From an uncultured Lachnospiraceae bacterium (lineage in GTDB: Bacteria; Bacillota; Clostridia; Lachnospirales; Lachnospiraceae): a stretch of 64,000 nucleotides of DNA. Under the pieces are notes generated by a model. That model made no database searches. It worked only from the letters and a program-made list of their open reading frames with translations, and was not told the DNA's origin. The DNA lies in the NCBI GenBank assembly GCA_934339365.1, contig CAKRHW010000001.1, forward strand, positions 372,001 through 436,000. Direction: 5' to 3'. Of the stretch, positions 17,280 through 26,796 are shown piece after piece. Each line of letters starts with the position of its first letter. Positions within the stretch are counted from its first letter, which is position 1. A program made the position numbers and the translations under genes.

Positions 17280-18938
17280 ATGGAACTGTTAGGTGCACTT
17301 TTTAAGTTTATTGGTGGCCTTGGTATGTTCATCTATGGTATGAACCTCATGGCTGACGGACTGCAAAAATCTACCGGAGGTAAAACCCAGAAACTTCTTG
17401 GTTTTCTAACTAAGAATCGTCTAATGGCCGTTCTGATGGGAGCTGCGATTACAGCTGTTATTCAAAGCAGCTCTGCAACTACTGTCATGGTTGTCGGATT
17501 TGTAAATGCCCAGATTATGAATTTAACACAGGCAGTCGGGGTTATTATGGGTGCAAATATCGGAACTACCATTACAAGCTGGATTGTATCCATGAACGAA
17601 TGGGGAGCTGCATTAAATCCCGAATTTTTTGCACCTCTTCTTATGGGAATTGGAGCATTTGTATTAATGTTTGCAAAAAAAGAATCCAAAAAAGAAAAGG
17701 CATATATTGTTGTCGGATTTGGACTTCTTTTTATCGGACTTAGTTTTATGTCCGGAGCCATTTCTCCATATAAAGATTCTCCGGTTTTTGCAAATGTATT
17801 TAAAGTTTTTGGACATAATCCTGTTCTGGCCCTCTTAGCAGGTGCAGTTGTAACAGGTATTATCCAGAGTTCTTCTGCCTCTGTCGGAATTTTGCAGACT
17901 TTAGCTTTAAATGGCATTGTAAATTGGAAAAGCGCTATTTTTATTACTTTAGGACAAAACATCGGAACATGTGTAACTGCTTTACTTTCAAGTACAGGAA
18001 CTACAAGAACAGCCAAAAGAGCTGCTACCATTCATTTATTATTTAATACAATTGGTGCTATTATTTTCGGGATTATCATGTTTATCTTTTTTACCATTAA
18101 TCCTGCTTTTGGTTCTTCAACTATCAGTAGTGTGGAAATTTCTATCTTCCATTCTATTTTTAATATTACATGTACGATTTTGCTTTTCCCATTTGCAAAT
18201 CAGCTTGTAAAATTATCCGGTCTGATTATCAAAGACCATGGTGAAAAAGAAGTACCTGTATTAGAAGAAAATAAAACAGAACATGCTGTAGAAGTTTTAG
18301 ATAACCGTCTTTTAGGAAACCCGTCTTTTGCAATTGAAGCTGCAACAAGCGAAGTAATTGATATGGGAAATTTAGCAATCAAAAACATCCGCTTAGCTAT
18401 AAATTCCTTATTAGATAACGATGAAACAGCCATTCAGCATGTATTTAAAAATGAACAGGCTATTAACCAGTTCGAAAAATTAATCACAGATTACTTAGTT
18501 CGCATTGATTCAAGTTCAATTACGGAAGAGCAGCATAACATCATCAAAAATCTTTTATATACTGTCAGTGATATTGAACGAATCAGCGATCATTGTGAAA
18601 ACATTGCTGAACTTGCCCAGAATAAAATTAAAGCCAATACCGATTTTTCTATTGAAGGAAGCAAAGATTTAAAAATTATATCAGAATGTGTCATCCTTGC
18701 AGTAGAAAATTCCATTAAAGCTCGTCAGGAAAAAAATACAGATGCTGTTCGAATTACCAATTTTTACGAAGATAAAGTAGATGAAATCGAAAAACAACTT
18801 CGTGAAAAACACATCCACCGATTGTCTACCGGGCAATGCAACACCGAAGGTGGAATTATATTCCTTGATGTAATCAGTAACTTAGAGCGTGTTTCTGATC
18901 ATGCAAAAAATATTGCAGATTACGTTTTAACCTATTAA
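17280..18938 (+). CDS. Na+/phosphate cotransporter family protein with PhoU-like C-terminus
   Basis: 552 residues. Two inverted-topology halves each carry the signature QSSSA (ITAVIQSSSATTVMVVGF and TGIIQSSSASVGILQT) and GANIGTT / GQNIGTC, in an eight- to nine-helix membrane domain to about residue 320. The last 200 residues are soluble helices resembling PhoU (ISDHCENIAELAQNK and RVSDHAKNIADYVLTY). In the family it imports phosphate with sodium, and PhoU domains link it to phosphate signalling. Monocistronic: a terminator follows the stop. Confidence 0.93.
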   Translation: MELLGALFKFIGGLGMFIYGMNLMADGLQKSTGGKTQKLLGFLTKNRLMAVLMGAAITAVIQSSSATTVMVVGFVNAQIMNLTQAVGVIMGANIGTTITSWIVSMNEWGAALNPEFFAPLLMGIGAFVLMFAKKESKKEKAYIVVGFGLLFIGLSFMSGAISPYKDSPVFANVFKVFGHNPVLALLAGAVVTGIIQSSSASVGILQTLALNGIVNWKSAIFITLGQNIGTCVTALLSSTGTTRTAKRAATIHLLFNTIGAIIFGIIMFIFFTINPAFGSSTISSVEISIFHSIFNITCTILLFPFANQLVKLSGLIIKDHGEKEVPVLEENKTEHAVEVLDNRLLGNPSFAIEAATSEVIDMGNLAIKNIRLAINSLLDNDETAIQHVFKNEQAINQFEKLITDYLVRIDSSSITEEQHNIIKNLLYTVSDIERISDHCENIAELAQNKIKANTDFSIEGSKDLKIISECVILAVENSIKARQEKNTDAVRITNFYEDKVDEIEKQLREKHIHRLSTGQCNTEGGIIFLDVISNLERVSDHAKNIADYVLTY

Positions 18939-18942
18939 TCAA

Positions 18943-18992
18943 TAAAAAAACTGTCCGCTTACGAAGATATAACCTCGTAAACAGACAGTTTT
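18943..18992. terminator. Bidirectional terminator
   Basis: AAAAAACTGTC ... GACAGTTTTTT with an inner TTACGA/TCGTAA stem lies between two convergent genes, with T runs on both strands. Confidence 0.85.
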
Positions 18993-18995
18993 TTA

Positions 18996-19397
18996 TTAAT
19001 TACTGTTGCGATAAACCAGCCATGCAAAATATCCATATACTATAATATTCGCTATCTCTCCATAACTAATCCAGAATCCATGAATCGGAATTATTCCACG
19101 AATCAATAAAATTGCACAACATACAACTTTTACAGCTAACCCCACAAACAGGAGCTGACTGTTTTTTTTAGCATAAGTTCCTAATGCACCAAACAGAAAT
19201 ACATATCCATCTATCGCACTTATTATACGCACCAAAAAGCTTCCAAATACCCATCCTAAACCAATGGTACAACTAATCACACTTAAAACAATAGAAACGC
19301 ATAATAAAAGAGGTGACAGCTGAAGTATCATCGCAAAAAAATGATTGGAAGAAAATGCTTCTTCTAAATCATTTGAAATTCTATCATATAGCCGCAT
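18996..19397 (-). CDS. Small membrane protein, function unknown
   Basis: 133 residues with about four hydrophobic segments (IVLSVISCTIGLGWVFGSFL, VFLFGALGTYA, LLFVGLAVKVVCCAILLI, IANIIVYGYFAWLVY) and a charged N-terminus. The ATG at 19397 has AAGGAG eight bases upstream. No family recognised. Convergent to the Na/Pi symporter. Confidence 0.65.
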   Translation of the reverse strand: MRLYDRISNDLEEAFSSNHFFAMILQLSPLLLCVSIVLSVISCTIGLGWVFGSFLVRIISAIDGYVFLFGALGTYAKKNSQLLFVGLAVKVVCCAILLIRGIIPIHGFWISYGEIANIIVYGYFAWLVYRNSN

Positions 19398-19507
19398 TCT
19401 ATTTTCTCCTTTCCCTTTTTTCCTGCTGTTTGAAAATCATATCGATTACACAGGAAATTGTCGATTTTTCTTTTTATTTAGCATACACTATTTATATGAG
19501 GAAAGCA

Positions 19508-19547
19508 ATCAAAAAAGAACACATCCACTTCTGAATGTGTTCTTTCC
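19508..19547 (-). terminator. Terminator of the glutamine synthetase gene
   Basis: Minus strand: AAGAACACAT, a loop of about 10 nt, then ATGTGTTCTT followed by further T. It lies 50 bases past the stop codon. Confidence 0.75.
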
Positions 19548-19596
19548 TTTATTTAGCTTTAAAAATACAAACTACTAATCTGTTATTTACTCTGTC

Positions 19597-21714
19597 CTAG
19601 ACTTCGAAAATTAAATCTCCATAAGAAGGCATTGGCCATAAGTCTTTATCTACGATCATTTCAAGTTCATCAACAGGTGTTCTTAATTCATCCATAGCTG
19701 TCTTCACTTCATCTCTGTAGAATACTGCCTTATCTTTTCCATCTTCAAGAGCAGCTCCTTCTTCTGTAACCTTGATTAACTTTGTAAGAGCTCTCTTTGT
19801 AGCAACAAGCTTCTCTGATGTAGTCTTTAATAATTCTTCCTGTGCATAAAGATCACAATCAACACCTGTACTCTTTACTTCATTAATAGATGCAGCAAGC
19901 TCTGTTGTTGCGTTAATTACAGCTGGAATAATCTGCTTTCCGGCAATATCAATCATAGCCCTCGCTTCAATATTGATTGCCTTAGAATATGTTTCATACT
20001 GTACTTCTGAACGTGACTCTAATTCTGCCTTTGTGAATACACCAAATTTTTCGAATAACTTCACAGCCTTATCTGTTGTCAATGCAGAAATTGCATCTAC
20101 CATATTCTTAATATTTGGTAATCCTCTACGTTCTGCTTCTTCTACCCATGCATCAGAATATCCGTTACCATTGAAGATAATTCTCTGGTGATCTGTTACT
20201 AATTTCTTAATTAAATCATGAACAGCTAAATCGAAATCATCTGCTTTCTCTAATTCATCTGCAATTTCACAGAATGCTTCTGCCACGATTGTATTTAATA
20301 CAACATTTGGTGAAGCAACAGAATCTGAGGAACCAACCATTCTGAACTCGAATTTATTTCCTGTAAATGCAAATGGTGATGTTCTGTTTCTATCTGTAGC
20401 ATCCTTTGAAAGTTCTGGTAATGTCTTAACACCTGTTTTTAACTTACCGGCCTTTAATGAAGAAGTTGCTTCTCCGGTACTGATTAACTGTGCTAATACG
20501 TCTTCTAACTGATCACCTAAGAAAATAGAAATGATAGCTGGTGGTGCTTCATTTGCTCCTAATCTGTGATCGTTTCCTGGATTTGATGCAGATTCTCTTA
20601 ATAAATCAGCATGTTTATCTACTGCCTTTAAGATTGCAGCTAATACCAATAAGAACTGTACATTTTCGTGAGGTGTTTTTCCAGGATTTAATAAATTAAT
20701 TCCATCATCTGTTGTAAGAGACCAGTTGTTATGCTTACCAGATCCATTTACTCCCTTGAATGGTTTTTCATGAAGAAGACAAACTAATCCATGATGACTT
20801 GCAATCTTCTTAAGCATTTCCATTGTTAACTGGTTATTATCAACAGCAATATTGCACTGTCCATAGATTGGTGCAAGTTCGTGCTGTGCTGGTGCAACTT
20901 CGTTATGCTGAGTCTTAGATGGAATTCCAAGCTTCCATAAATGCTCATTTACATCTTTCATAAATGCAGCAATACGTTCTCTGATTGTACCAAAGTAGTG
21001 ATCATCTAATTCCTGTCCCTTTGGTGGCATTGCTCCAAATAATGTTCTTCCTGTAAAAATAAGATCTTTTCTTTGTAAATACTTTTCTTTATCAACTAAG
21101 AAGTATTCCTGCTCTGGTCCAACTGATGGCGTTACTTTCTTGGATGTTGTATTACCAAATAATCTCAAGATACGAAGTGCCTGTGTATTAATTGCTTCCA
21201 TAGAACGAAGCAATGGAGTCTTTTTATCAAGTGCTTCTCCTGTATAAGAACAGAAAGCTGTTGGAATACAAAGTGTTGCACCTGCAGCATCCTTTCTTAC
21301 AAATGCAGGTGATGTACAATCCCATGCTGTATATCCTCTTGCTTCAAATGTTGCTCTTAATCCACCTGATGGGAATGATGAAGCATCTGGTTCACCTTTA
21401 ATTAATTCTTTACCAGAGAATTCCATCATAATCTTTCCTTCTGCATTTACAGGAGAAATGAAAGAATCATGCTTCTCTGCTGTAACACCTGTTAATGGCT
21501 GGAACCAGTGTGTATAGTGTGTAGCTCCTTTCTCAATTGCCCATTCCTTCATTGCATGTGCAACTGCATTTGCTAAATTAACACTTAATTCTCCACCTTC
21601 ATTAATTACATTTTTGAGTTCTTCATAAACCTTTTTTGGAAGACGCTCTCTCATCACTGCGTCATTAAAAACATCTGTTCCAAACTCTTTTGCTACGTTA
21701 AAATTTTCGCTCAT
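19597..21714 (-). CDS. glnN: Glutamine synthetase type III
   Basis: Condenses ammonia and glutamate to glutamine using ATP; the type III enzyme is a dodecamer of about 700-residue subunits. 705 residues from the ATG at 21714 (AGGAAGG upstream); a GTG seven codons earlier is in frame but has no site. Catalytic motifs: VGPEQEYFLVD, HNEVAPAQHELAPIYG, NGSGKHNNWSL, the nucleotide/glutamate loop NPGNDHRLGANEAPPA and NRTSPFAFTGNKFEFR. With Amt-PII at 29333-31084 this is the nitrogen-assimilation gene pair of the window. Confidence 0.97.
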   Translation of the reverse strand: MSENFNVAKEFGTDVFNDAVMRERLPKKVYEELKNVINEGGELSVNLANAVAHAMKEWAIEKGATHYTHWFQPLTGVTAEKHDSFISPVNAEGKIMMEFSGKELIKGEPDASSFPSGGLRATFEARGYTAWDCTSPAFVRKDAAGATLCIPTAFCSYTGEALDKKTPLLRSMEAINTQALRILRLFGNTTSKKVTPSVGPEQEYFLVDKEKYLQRKDLIFTGRTLFGAMPPKGQELDDHYFGTIRERIAAFMKDVNEHLWKLGIPSKTQHNEVAPAQHELAPIYGQCNIAVDNNQLTMEMLKKIASHHGLVCLLHEKPFKGVNGSGKHNNWSLTTDDGINLLNPGKTPHENVQFLLVLAAILKAVDKHADLLRESASNPGNDHRLGANEAPPAIISIFLGDQLEDVLAQLISTGEATSSLKAGKLKTGVKTLPELSKDATDRNRTSPFAFTGNKFEFRMVGSSDSVASPNVVLNTIVAEAFCEIADELEKADDFDLAVHDLIKKLVTDHQRIIFNGNGYSDAWVEEAERRGLPNIKNMVDAISALTTDKAVKLFEKFGVFTKAELESRSEVQYETYSKAINIEARAMIDIAGKQIIPAVINATTELAASINEVKSTGVDCDLYAQEELLKTTSEKLVATKRALTKLIKVTEEGAALEDGKDKAVFYRDEVKTAMDELRTPVDELEMIVDKDLWPMPSYGDLIFEV

Positions 21715-21751
21715 AGTTGGTTTCCTTCCTTTCACTACTTCTTCAATTCTT

Positions 21752-21779
21752 AATGTTAAACGTCAAATGTTAAACGTCA
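21752..21779 (-). repeat. 14-bp perfect tandem repeat in the glutamine synthetase leader
   Basis: AATGTTAAACGTCA occurs twice head to tail, between a TATAAT -10 box (minus strand, 21790-21795, with no good -35) and the ribosome binding site. It may be a regulator site or a leader element. It does not fit the GlnR box TGTNA-N7-TNACA. Confidence 0.6.
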
Positions 21780-21844
21780 AGACTTCTTCATTATAACATA
21801 TTTTTAAATTTTTTCTATGGAAATTTCATATGTACAATAACTGC

Positions 21845-21880
21845 AAAAATGGCGTCCCTTAAAAAAGGGGACGCCATTGT
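21845..21880 (-). terminator. Terminator of the sortase gene
   Basis: Minus strand ATGGCGTCCC / GGGACGCCAT stem followed by T5; 150 bases past the sortase stop. The remaining sequence between 21880 and 22027 shows nothing else. Confidence 0.8.
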
Positions 21881-22027
21881 CCTATTCACATTTACATAAT
21901 TTCCATCTGCAACAAGAATAACTCATTCCTAACCAAAATGCAAGTACTTTTTTTATCTGTTCTTTATTTTGTTACAAATATTCACGAATTCTTATTTTTT
22001 GATTTGAAACAGTTCATCTCTACTATT

Positions 22028-22870
22028 TTATTTTTCAGATGAATCTTCTCTACGCACAAGTAAAACAACAACTCTTTTACTTTCATCATCTCTTGTAGTA
22101 CATGTTGACAATGTAATGATATGATCTGTGGATGTAATATCTCTTACGAATGATCTGGTATCTACAACAGACCTGCTTCTTTGCTTTTGTGCCCATTCTA
22201 AAAATGTAGCATCATCTGTAAAAGAATATTGATAAACGTCATCTCCTCTTGATTCTGCTTCAAAAGAAGCAAATACATCATAAATATAATGCTTCTTTCC
22301 TGCATAAATGTCAAAGTCTGGATGTTGCTTATAATAGGATTCCTGATTGTATTTTACAAGTGTGCCAAACATCGTATTGGTCCACATATTATGTCCATAG
22401 ATAATACAGTTTTTCGCATCAAATCCATCTTCAATCCGATAATCAATAAAAATAGACCCATTTCTGTTATATGTCTTCTGAAACGTATAATGCAGATAAT
22501 ATTCATTATCTCTTCCCTGTAAAACAGGATAAGAAATCATTGTATCCTTTTGCCGGATAAATCCTTTTGCATCCGAATTCATACTTTTTAACCGTTCAAA
22601 ATCCCAGACCCATTTTTTCCCATTCTCTGTAGATGTATCCTGATTTTGATTTTGCTTTTTCGTTTGTTTCTGATCTGGAATATTTTTTTCTTCTCCATCT
22701 GCCTGTTCAAACATCTGATTAATTTTCTCATATTCCTGATCTCCTTTACGATATTCAAATAAAATCGTAATAACCTGATATCCAGAATAACAAAAAACAA
22801 TCAGACAGAGCAGTAAAATGATTCTTCTGACCCAGTTCGTCTTTTGTGTACTTTCTTTTTTCCTTTTCAC
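22028..22870 (-). CDS. Class B sortase
   Basis: 280 residues; GTG start with GGAG upstream. An N-terminal signal anchor (IILLLCLIVFCYSGYQVITIL), a Gln/Lys-rich stalk and a sortase domain follow. Active-site residues are visible: His in IIYGHNMWTNTMFG, Cys in ITLSTCTT, and Arg in the C-terminal VVVLLVRRED. The extra length and the TLSTC form match class B enzymes, which attach surface proteins (often heme/iron-related or pilus) to peptidoglycan. No sortase substrate is encoded next to it, so its targets are elsewhere. Confidence 0.9.
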   Translation of the reverse strand: MKRKKESTQKTNWVRRIILLLCLIVFCYSGYQVITILFEYRKGDQEYEKINQMFEQADGEEKNIPDQKQTKKQNQNQDTSTENGKKWVWDFERLKSMNSDAKGFIRQKDTMISYPVLQGRDNEYYLHYTFQKTYNRNGSIFIDYRIEDGFDAKNCIIYGHNMWTNTMFGTLVKYNQESYYKQHPDFDIYAGKKHYIYDVFASFEAESRGDDVYQYSFTDDATFLEWAQKQRSRSVVDTRSFVRDITSTDHIITLSTCTTRDDESKRVVVLLVRREDSSEK

Positions 22871-22925
22871 TTTTCCCCTCTCCTTCCTTTTCTTCTATCT
22901 TTCCTGTACTTTTCCCCTTTTTATG

Positions 22926-22962
22926 AAAAACAGACCAGGCAGCTTCTGCCTGATCTGTTCTT
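22926..22962 (-). terminator. Terminator of fba
   Basis: Minus strand: AACAGATCAGGCAG-AAG-CTGCCTGGTCTGTT then T run; one G-T pair in the stem. Confidence 0.85.
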
Positions 22963-23012
22963 GTGACTCTTATCTCATTGCTGAAATACGATTCGTAAAA
23001 TCAAATTCTGAA

Positions 23013-23879
23013 TTATTTCGCTTTACCAACTGATCCGAATAATTCCATCTTCTCTTTTACAGTCTCTTTGATAGCTTCTGCACCTGGAGCTAATAACTTA
23101 CGTGGATCAAATCCCTTTCCTTCAAGATCCTTTCCAGCTTCAATGTACTTACGTGTAGCTTCGGCAAAAGCAAGCTGACATTCTGTATTAACATTGATCT
23201 TAGATACTCCAAGAGAAATAGCCTTCTTAATCATATCTGCAGGAATTCCTGTACCACCATGAAGAACTAATGGCATAACACCTGTTAACTTCTGGATAGC
23301 ATCTAATGTCTCAAAGCTTAATCCTTCCCAGTCAGCTGGGTATTTTCCATGAATGTTACCGATACCTGCTGCTAACATTGTAACACCAAGATCTGCAATT
23401 CTCTTACATTCTTCTGGATCTGCACATTCTCCTCTTCCGATAACACCGTCTTCTTCTCCACCGATTGAACCAACTTCAGCTTCAAGTGACATTCCATGCT
23501 CAGCAGCGATCTTTACTAATTCTTTTGTCTTAGCAACGTTCTCTTCGATTGGATAGTGTGAACCATCGAACATGATTGATGAAAATCCTGCTTCTACACA
23601 CTTTAAACATCCTTCGTATGAACCATGGTCTAAGTGAAGAGCAACTGGTACTGTAATGTTAAGTTCTTCTAACATTCCATTTACCATACCTACAACTGTC
23701 TTATAACCAGTCATATACTTTCCTGCTCCTTCAGAAACACCTAAGATTACAGGTGACTGTAATTCTTCAGCTGTCTGTAAAATAGCCTTTGTCCACTCTA
23801 AGTTATTGATATTGAACTGACCAACTGCATAATGACCAGCCTTTGCTTTTTCTAACATTTCCTTTGCTGAAACTAACAT
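23013..23879 (-). CDS. fba: Class II fructose-1,6-bisphosphate aldolase
   Basis: Zinc-dependent aldolase of glycolysis. 288 residues with the metal and substrate motifs VALHLDHGSYE, FSSIMFDGSHY, LEAEVGSIGGEEDG, LVLHGGTGIP and KINVNTECQ. Typical for the family. It is a single-gene unit with its own promoter and terminator. Confidence 0.96.
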   Translation of the reverse strand: MLVSAKEMLEKAKAGHYAVGQFNINNLEWTKAILQTAEELQSPVILGVSEGAGKYMTGYKTVVGMVNGMLEELNITVPVALHLDHGSYEGCLKCVEAGFSSIMFDGSHYPIEENVAKTKELVKIAAEHGMSLEAEVGSIGGEEDGVIGRGECADPEECKRIADLGVTMLAAGIGNIHGKYPADWEGLSFETLDAIQKLTGVMPLVLHGGTGIPADMIKKAISLGVSKINVNTECQLAFAEATRKYIEAGKDLEGKGFDPRKLLAPGAEAIKETVKEKMELFGSVGKAK

Positions 23880-23995
23880 TTCTTAATTCTCCTTTGCATC
23901 TGAGTTTTTGCCTGAATCAGCCTGCTATCTGTCTGATACATTCTTAATCTGTCATATCAAAAATCTATCCGACTGCCTGCTGTTCGGTTAATTGA

Positions 23996-24024
23996 ATTAT
24001 AGCACACTTGTCTGTATGTCGCAA
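23996..24024 (-). promoter_or_regulatory. Promoter of fba
   Basis: Minus strand TTGCGA (24019-24024), 17 bases, perfect TATAAT (23996-24001), 117 bases before the start codon. Confidence 0.7.
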
Positions 24025-24088
24025 GATGGCTTTTCTCACACTTCTAATCTAATTCATAACATTTTTTCATTAACGATGTATGGTTTCA

Positions 24089-26707
24089 TTATTTCATGCA
24101 CCAGATATAATAAATCTTAAACTGCATCCAGATCGAAGAATTTTTATATATTTCATTTCCCATCTGGGTAATAATGCGGTTACATTCTTCTAATTCATCC
24201 ATTGTCAGACTTTCTTTTCTGGTATATTTTTCTTTATCCATGCATCGGAATAAATATAAAAATTCATCTTTTGATACAGTCATGAATTTTTCACCGGCAA
24301 GTCGTGCTGCATCCCTGCTTAACATACCATTCTCTAATGTAATTCCTCTTTCTTTGAAAACAAGATACAGACTGTTCCGGAATTGTTTTGTATTTAACCG
24401 CAGTTTTCTTCTGTTTAAAATATAATCTCTTCTTCTTAACAGAGCCAGATAAGAACCTAATGGTGTAATTAAGACGATTAACATTATCACCATTGATTTT
24501 ACATCTAAATATCCATCTCCCTGCTGCGTTTTTTGATCTTCTGTATTCGATTTTTCGCTTTGCATTTCCTCAGCTGTTGTTTCATTCTGAGCATTTACCG
24601 TCGTCTCTTGTTGTGACTGAACCGTTTCTTTTTGTGACATTCCATTGATATTATTTTCAGAATCTCCAAATCCGGTTGTAACTTCAATCGGAATCCATCC
24701 AAACTGAGGCAGATAGATTTCAACCCATGCGTGACTCTGCTTATTTGGTACATCAATCTTTTTCAATGTCTGAGATTTTCCGATATTCCCCTGCTGCATC
24801 ATGTCCTCTGTAATTAAATAGCCTTCCACATATCTTGCAGGAATTCCCATTTTTCGAAACATCAGGGTTGCTGCAGAAGCAAAATAGGTACAGTATCCAC
24901 GTTTCTTGTCAAACATAAAATCTTCCACAAAATCTTTATTCATGTCTAACTTTCCTGGTTTTAATGTATAAGGATAATCTTTTAAAAAGTTTTTGACAAA
25001 ATCTACATATGGCTTTAATCCAAGGCTCTGCTGATATCCTCTGCCTTCTAAGTCAATCATTTCTCCGTCATATTCGATTTCCATTTTCTTAAATTTTTCA
25101 TAGAATCTAGGCATCTCTTTTTCATCTGGCATCTGCAGATAGGTTTCATTTACGTAATCATAATACTGTCTTTCTTTCATATACCACTCTTCGTAATATC
25201 CACTTGAAGCCATCTCATTATTTCCATAAGTATAACCTGAATCCGAAGATTTGTCTGAATCATATTTTTCGCTAAGGTACTTCGAAGAATCGTCTGAATC
25301 CAAACTGCTGCTAAATGCTAATTCCGGAAAGCTATCATATCCATCAATAGAACCCATTCCTTCTAACCCATACACCGTATAATGATAACGATTTTTCTGG
25401 GCTGTAATTCCCTTATCATCTGTAATTCCACCATATGAAAAATCTAATGTATAATATGGTACATATTGAAATGATTTTGTTCCTCTTGACTGTATTTCCA
25501 TATCGTATTTCTGATAATCGATATCACCTGCTCCCCAGATATCTATGTACTGTCCCTGCATCTGATATGGGAAAGTAAGATTAAGCTTCATCTTTCCATA
25601 TTTATCGAACTTATTGCTATGTGGAACTTCAGATTCGGATGCATACCAGGTACTGTCATTGTATACACTACCAACAAATCCACGTAAATATACATTCTGA
25701 TTTTCCAAAATTCCATAGTCACTGTCTGTTTTTTTCATTTCCACAACAAGATCGGTATCGTCTGATAAATTCATCTCTGCAACAGTTCCCATTCTAGACT
25801 TTCTTCCGCCTTCCGCAAGACCATCTCTACTGCTGTTTCCAGCATTTATATTATCTAACAGATTTCCCATTCCCATTTTTGTCATATTCTTATTGATTGT
25901 TTTTTTTATCTGTGTAATTGCTTCATTTTTTTTATATTTAGAAACAGGAAAGAAAACCAGATAAGAAATAATCACAATTCCTACCAAAGGCAAAAAACAA
26001 AAAATTGCTCTTCGCTGCAAAATTCTAGTCACATGCCGGTCCGAAAGATGACTTAATCCACATACAATAACACTTGTGCAATAAATCATCCCCAGAATAA
26101 CGGTAGCTCTGCTGATAACCAGTCCAGATGCAAAAACCAAAATGATTCCGGCCTCTCCTAAAAAGAAGAAAAGAATCGGCCTGATTTTTTTCCAGGAAAA
26201 CAGAATCATAAGCCATCCCACTACACAGCACAGAAATATGACAAAAAAAGTAATTTCTGACTGTAAGCTGTCATTGACTGGTATATTAGAGTCTGGAAAA
26301 TTCATTCCATAATATCTTCCGATTTGTTTTCCAATAATATGCGTTACATAACCACCACCATTGAAAAGTGCTTTGATTTTTACAATTCCAATTACAACCG
26401 CACCAATCAAAATAGCCGGTATCAGTCTTCTTCCATTTCTTGAACTAAATGTGATATAGGATAATAAAAATAATACAAAGCCCAAAACCAATGTGACAAC
26501 AATCAGATTTAGTTTTAATTCAAACGCATCATTAATTGATACAATCTCTGTTAACATTCCTAAAAATGCAATGCAGGTTTTTAATAAAATATTGCTATTA
26601 ATACTTTTCCCATTTGAATCAATATCATTTTCCAAGGAAATCTCAAAATTATCTTCTACATAAACTGGCGGTTTTCTCGTTCTTTTATTTTTTCGTATTC
26701 TAAACAT
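24089..26707 (-). CDS. Membrane-bound transglutaminase-like protein
   Basis: About 870 residues. The ATG at 26707 with GAGGAG about 12 bases upstream is preferred over TTG at 26740, which lacks a usable site. The N-terminal 250 residues hold about seven to eight membrane spans, followed by an extracellular region of about 330 residues. The transglutaminase-like core has Cys in GYCTYFASAATLMFRKMGIPARYVEG, His in QSHAWVEIYLP, and GWIPIEVT in place of the usual Asp motif. Next come a Gln/Thr-rich stretch, a last membrane span and a cytoplasmic tail. It is the third gene of a MoxR-DUF58-transglutaminase operon, a widespread set thought to act on envelope proteins. Confidence 0.88.
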   Translation of the reverse strand: MFRIRKNKRTRKPPVYVEDNFEISLENDIDSNGKSINSNILLKTCIAFLGMLTEIVSINDAFELKLNLIVVTLVLGFVLFLLSYITFSSRNGRRLIPAILIGAVVIGIVKIKALFNGGGYVTHIIGKQIGRYYGMNFPDSNIPVNDSLQSEITFFVIFLCCVVGWLMILFSWKKIRPILFFFLGEAGIILVFASGLVISRATVILGMIYCTSVIVCGLSHLSDRHVTRILQRRAIFCFLPLVGIVIISYLVFFPVSKYKKNEAITQIKKTINKNMTKMGMGNLLDNINAGNSSRDGLAEGGRKSRMGTVAEMNLSDDTDLVVEMKKTDSDYGILENQNVYLRGFVGSVYNDSTWYASESEVPHSNKFDKYGKMKLNLTFPYQMQGQYIDIWGAGDIDYQKYDMEIQSRGTKSFQYVPYYTLDFSYGGITDDKGITAQKNRYHYTVYGLEGMGSIDGYDSFPELAFSSSLDSDDSSKYLSEKYDSDKSSDSGYTYGNNEMASSGYYEEWYMKERQYYDYVNETYLQMPDEKEMPRFYEKFKKMEIEYDGEMIDLEGRGYQQSLGLKPYVDFVKNFLKDYPYTLKPGKLDMNKDFVEDFMFDKKRGYCTYFASAATLMFRKMGIPARYVEGYLITEDMMQQGNIGKSQTLKKIDVPNKQSHAWVEIYLPQFGWIPIEVTTGFGDSENNINGMSQKETVQSQQETTVNAQNETTAEEMQSEKSNTEDQKTQQGDGYLDVKSMVIMLIVLITPLGSYLALLRRRDYILNRRKLRLNTKQFRNSLYLVFKERGITLENGMLSRDAARLAGEKFMTVSKDEFLYLFRCMDKEKYTRKESLTMDELEECNRIITQMGNEIYKNSSIWMQFKIYYIWCMK

Positions 26708-26796
26708 CTCCTGCTCAGTCTCCTCTATTCTTTTTCCCAAAACCTCTGTATTCTGATTACTATCTATGTATTTTAGTAATCTGTTCCTCTATGTTC

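Noticed and set aside
21752..21779. CRISPR or satellite repeat
   Set aside because: Only two copies of 14 bp with no spacers and no cas genes.
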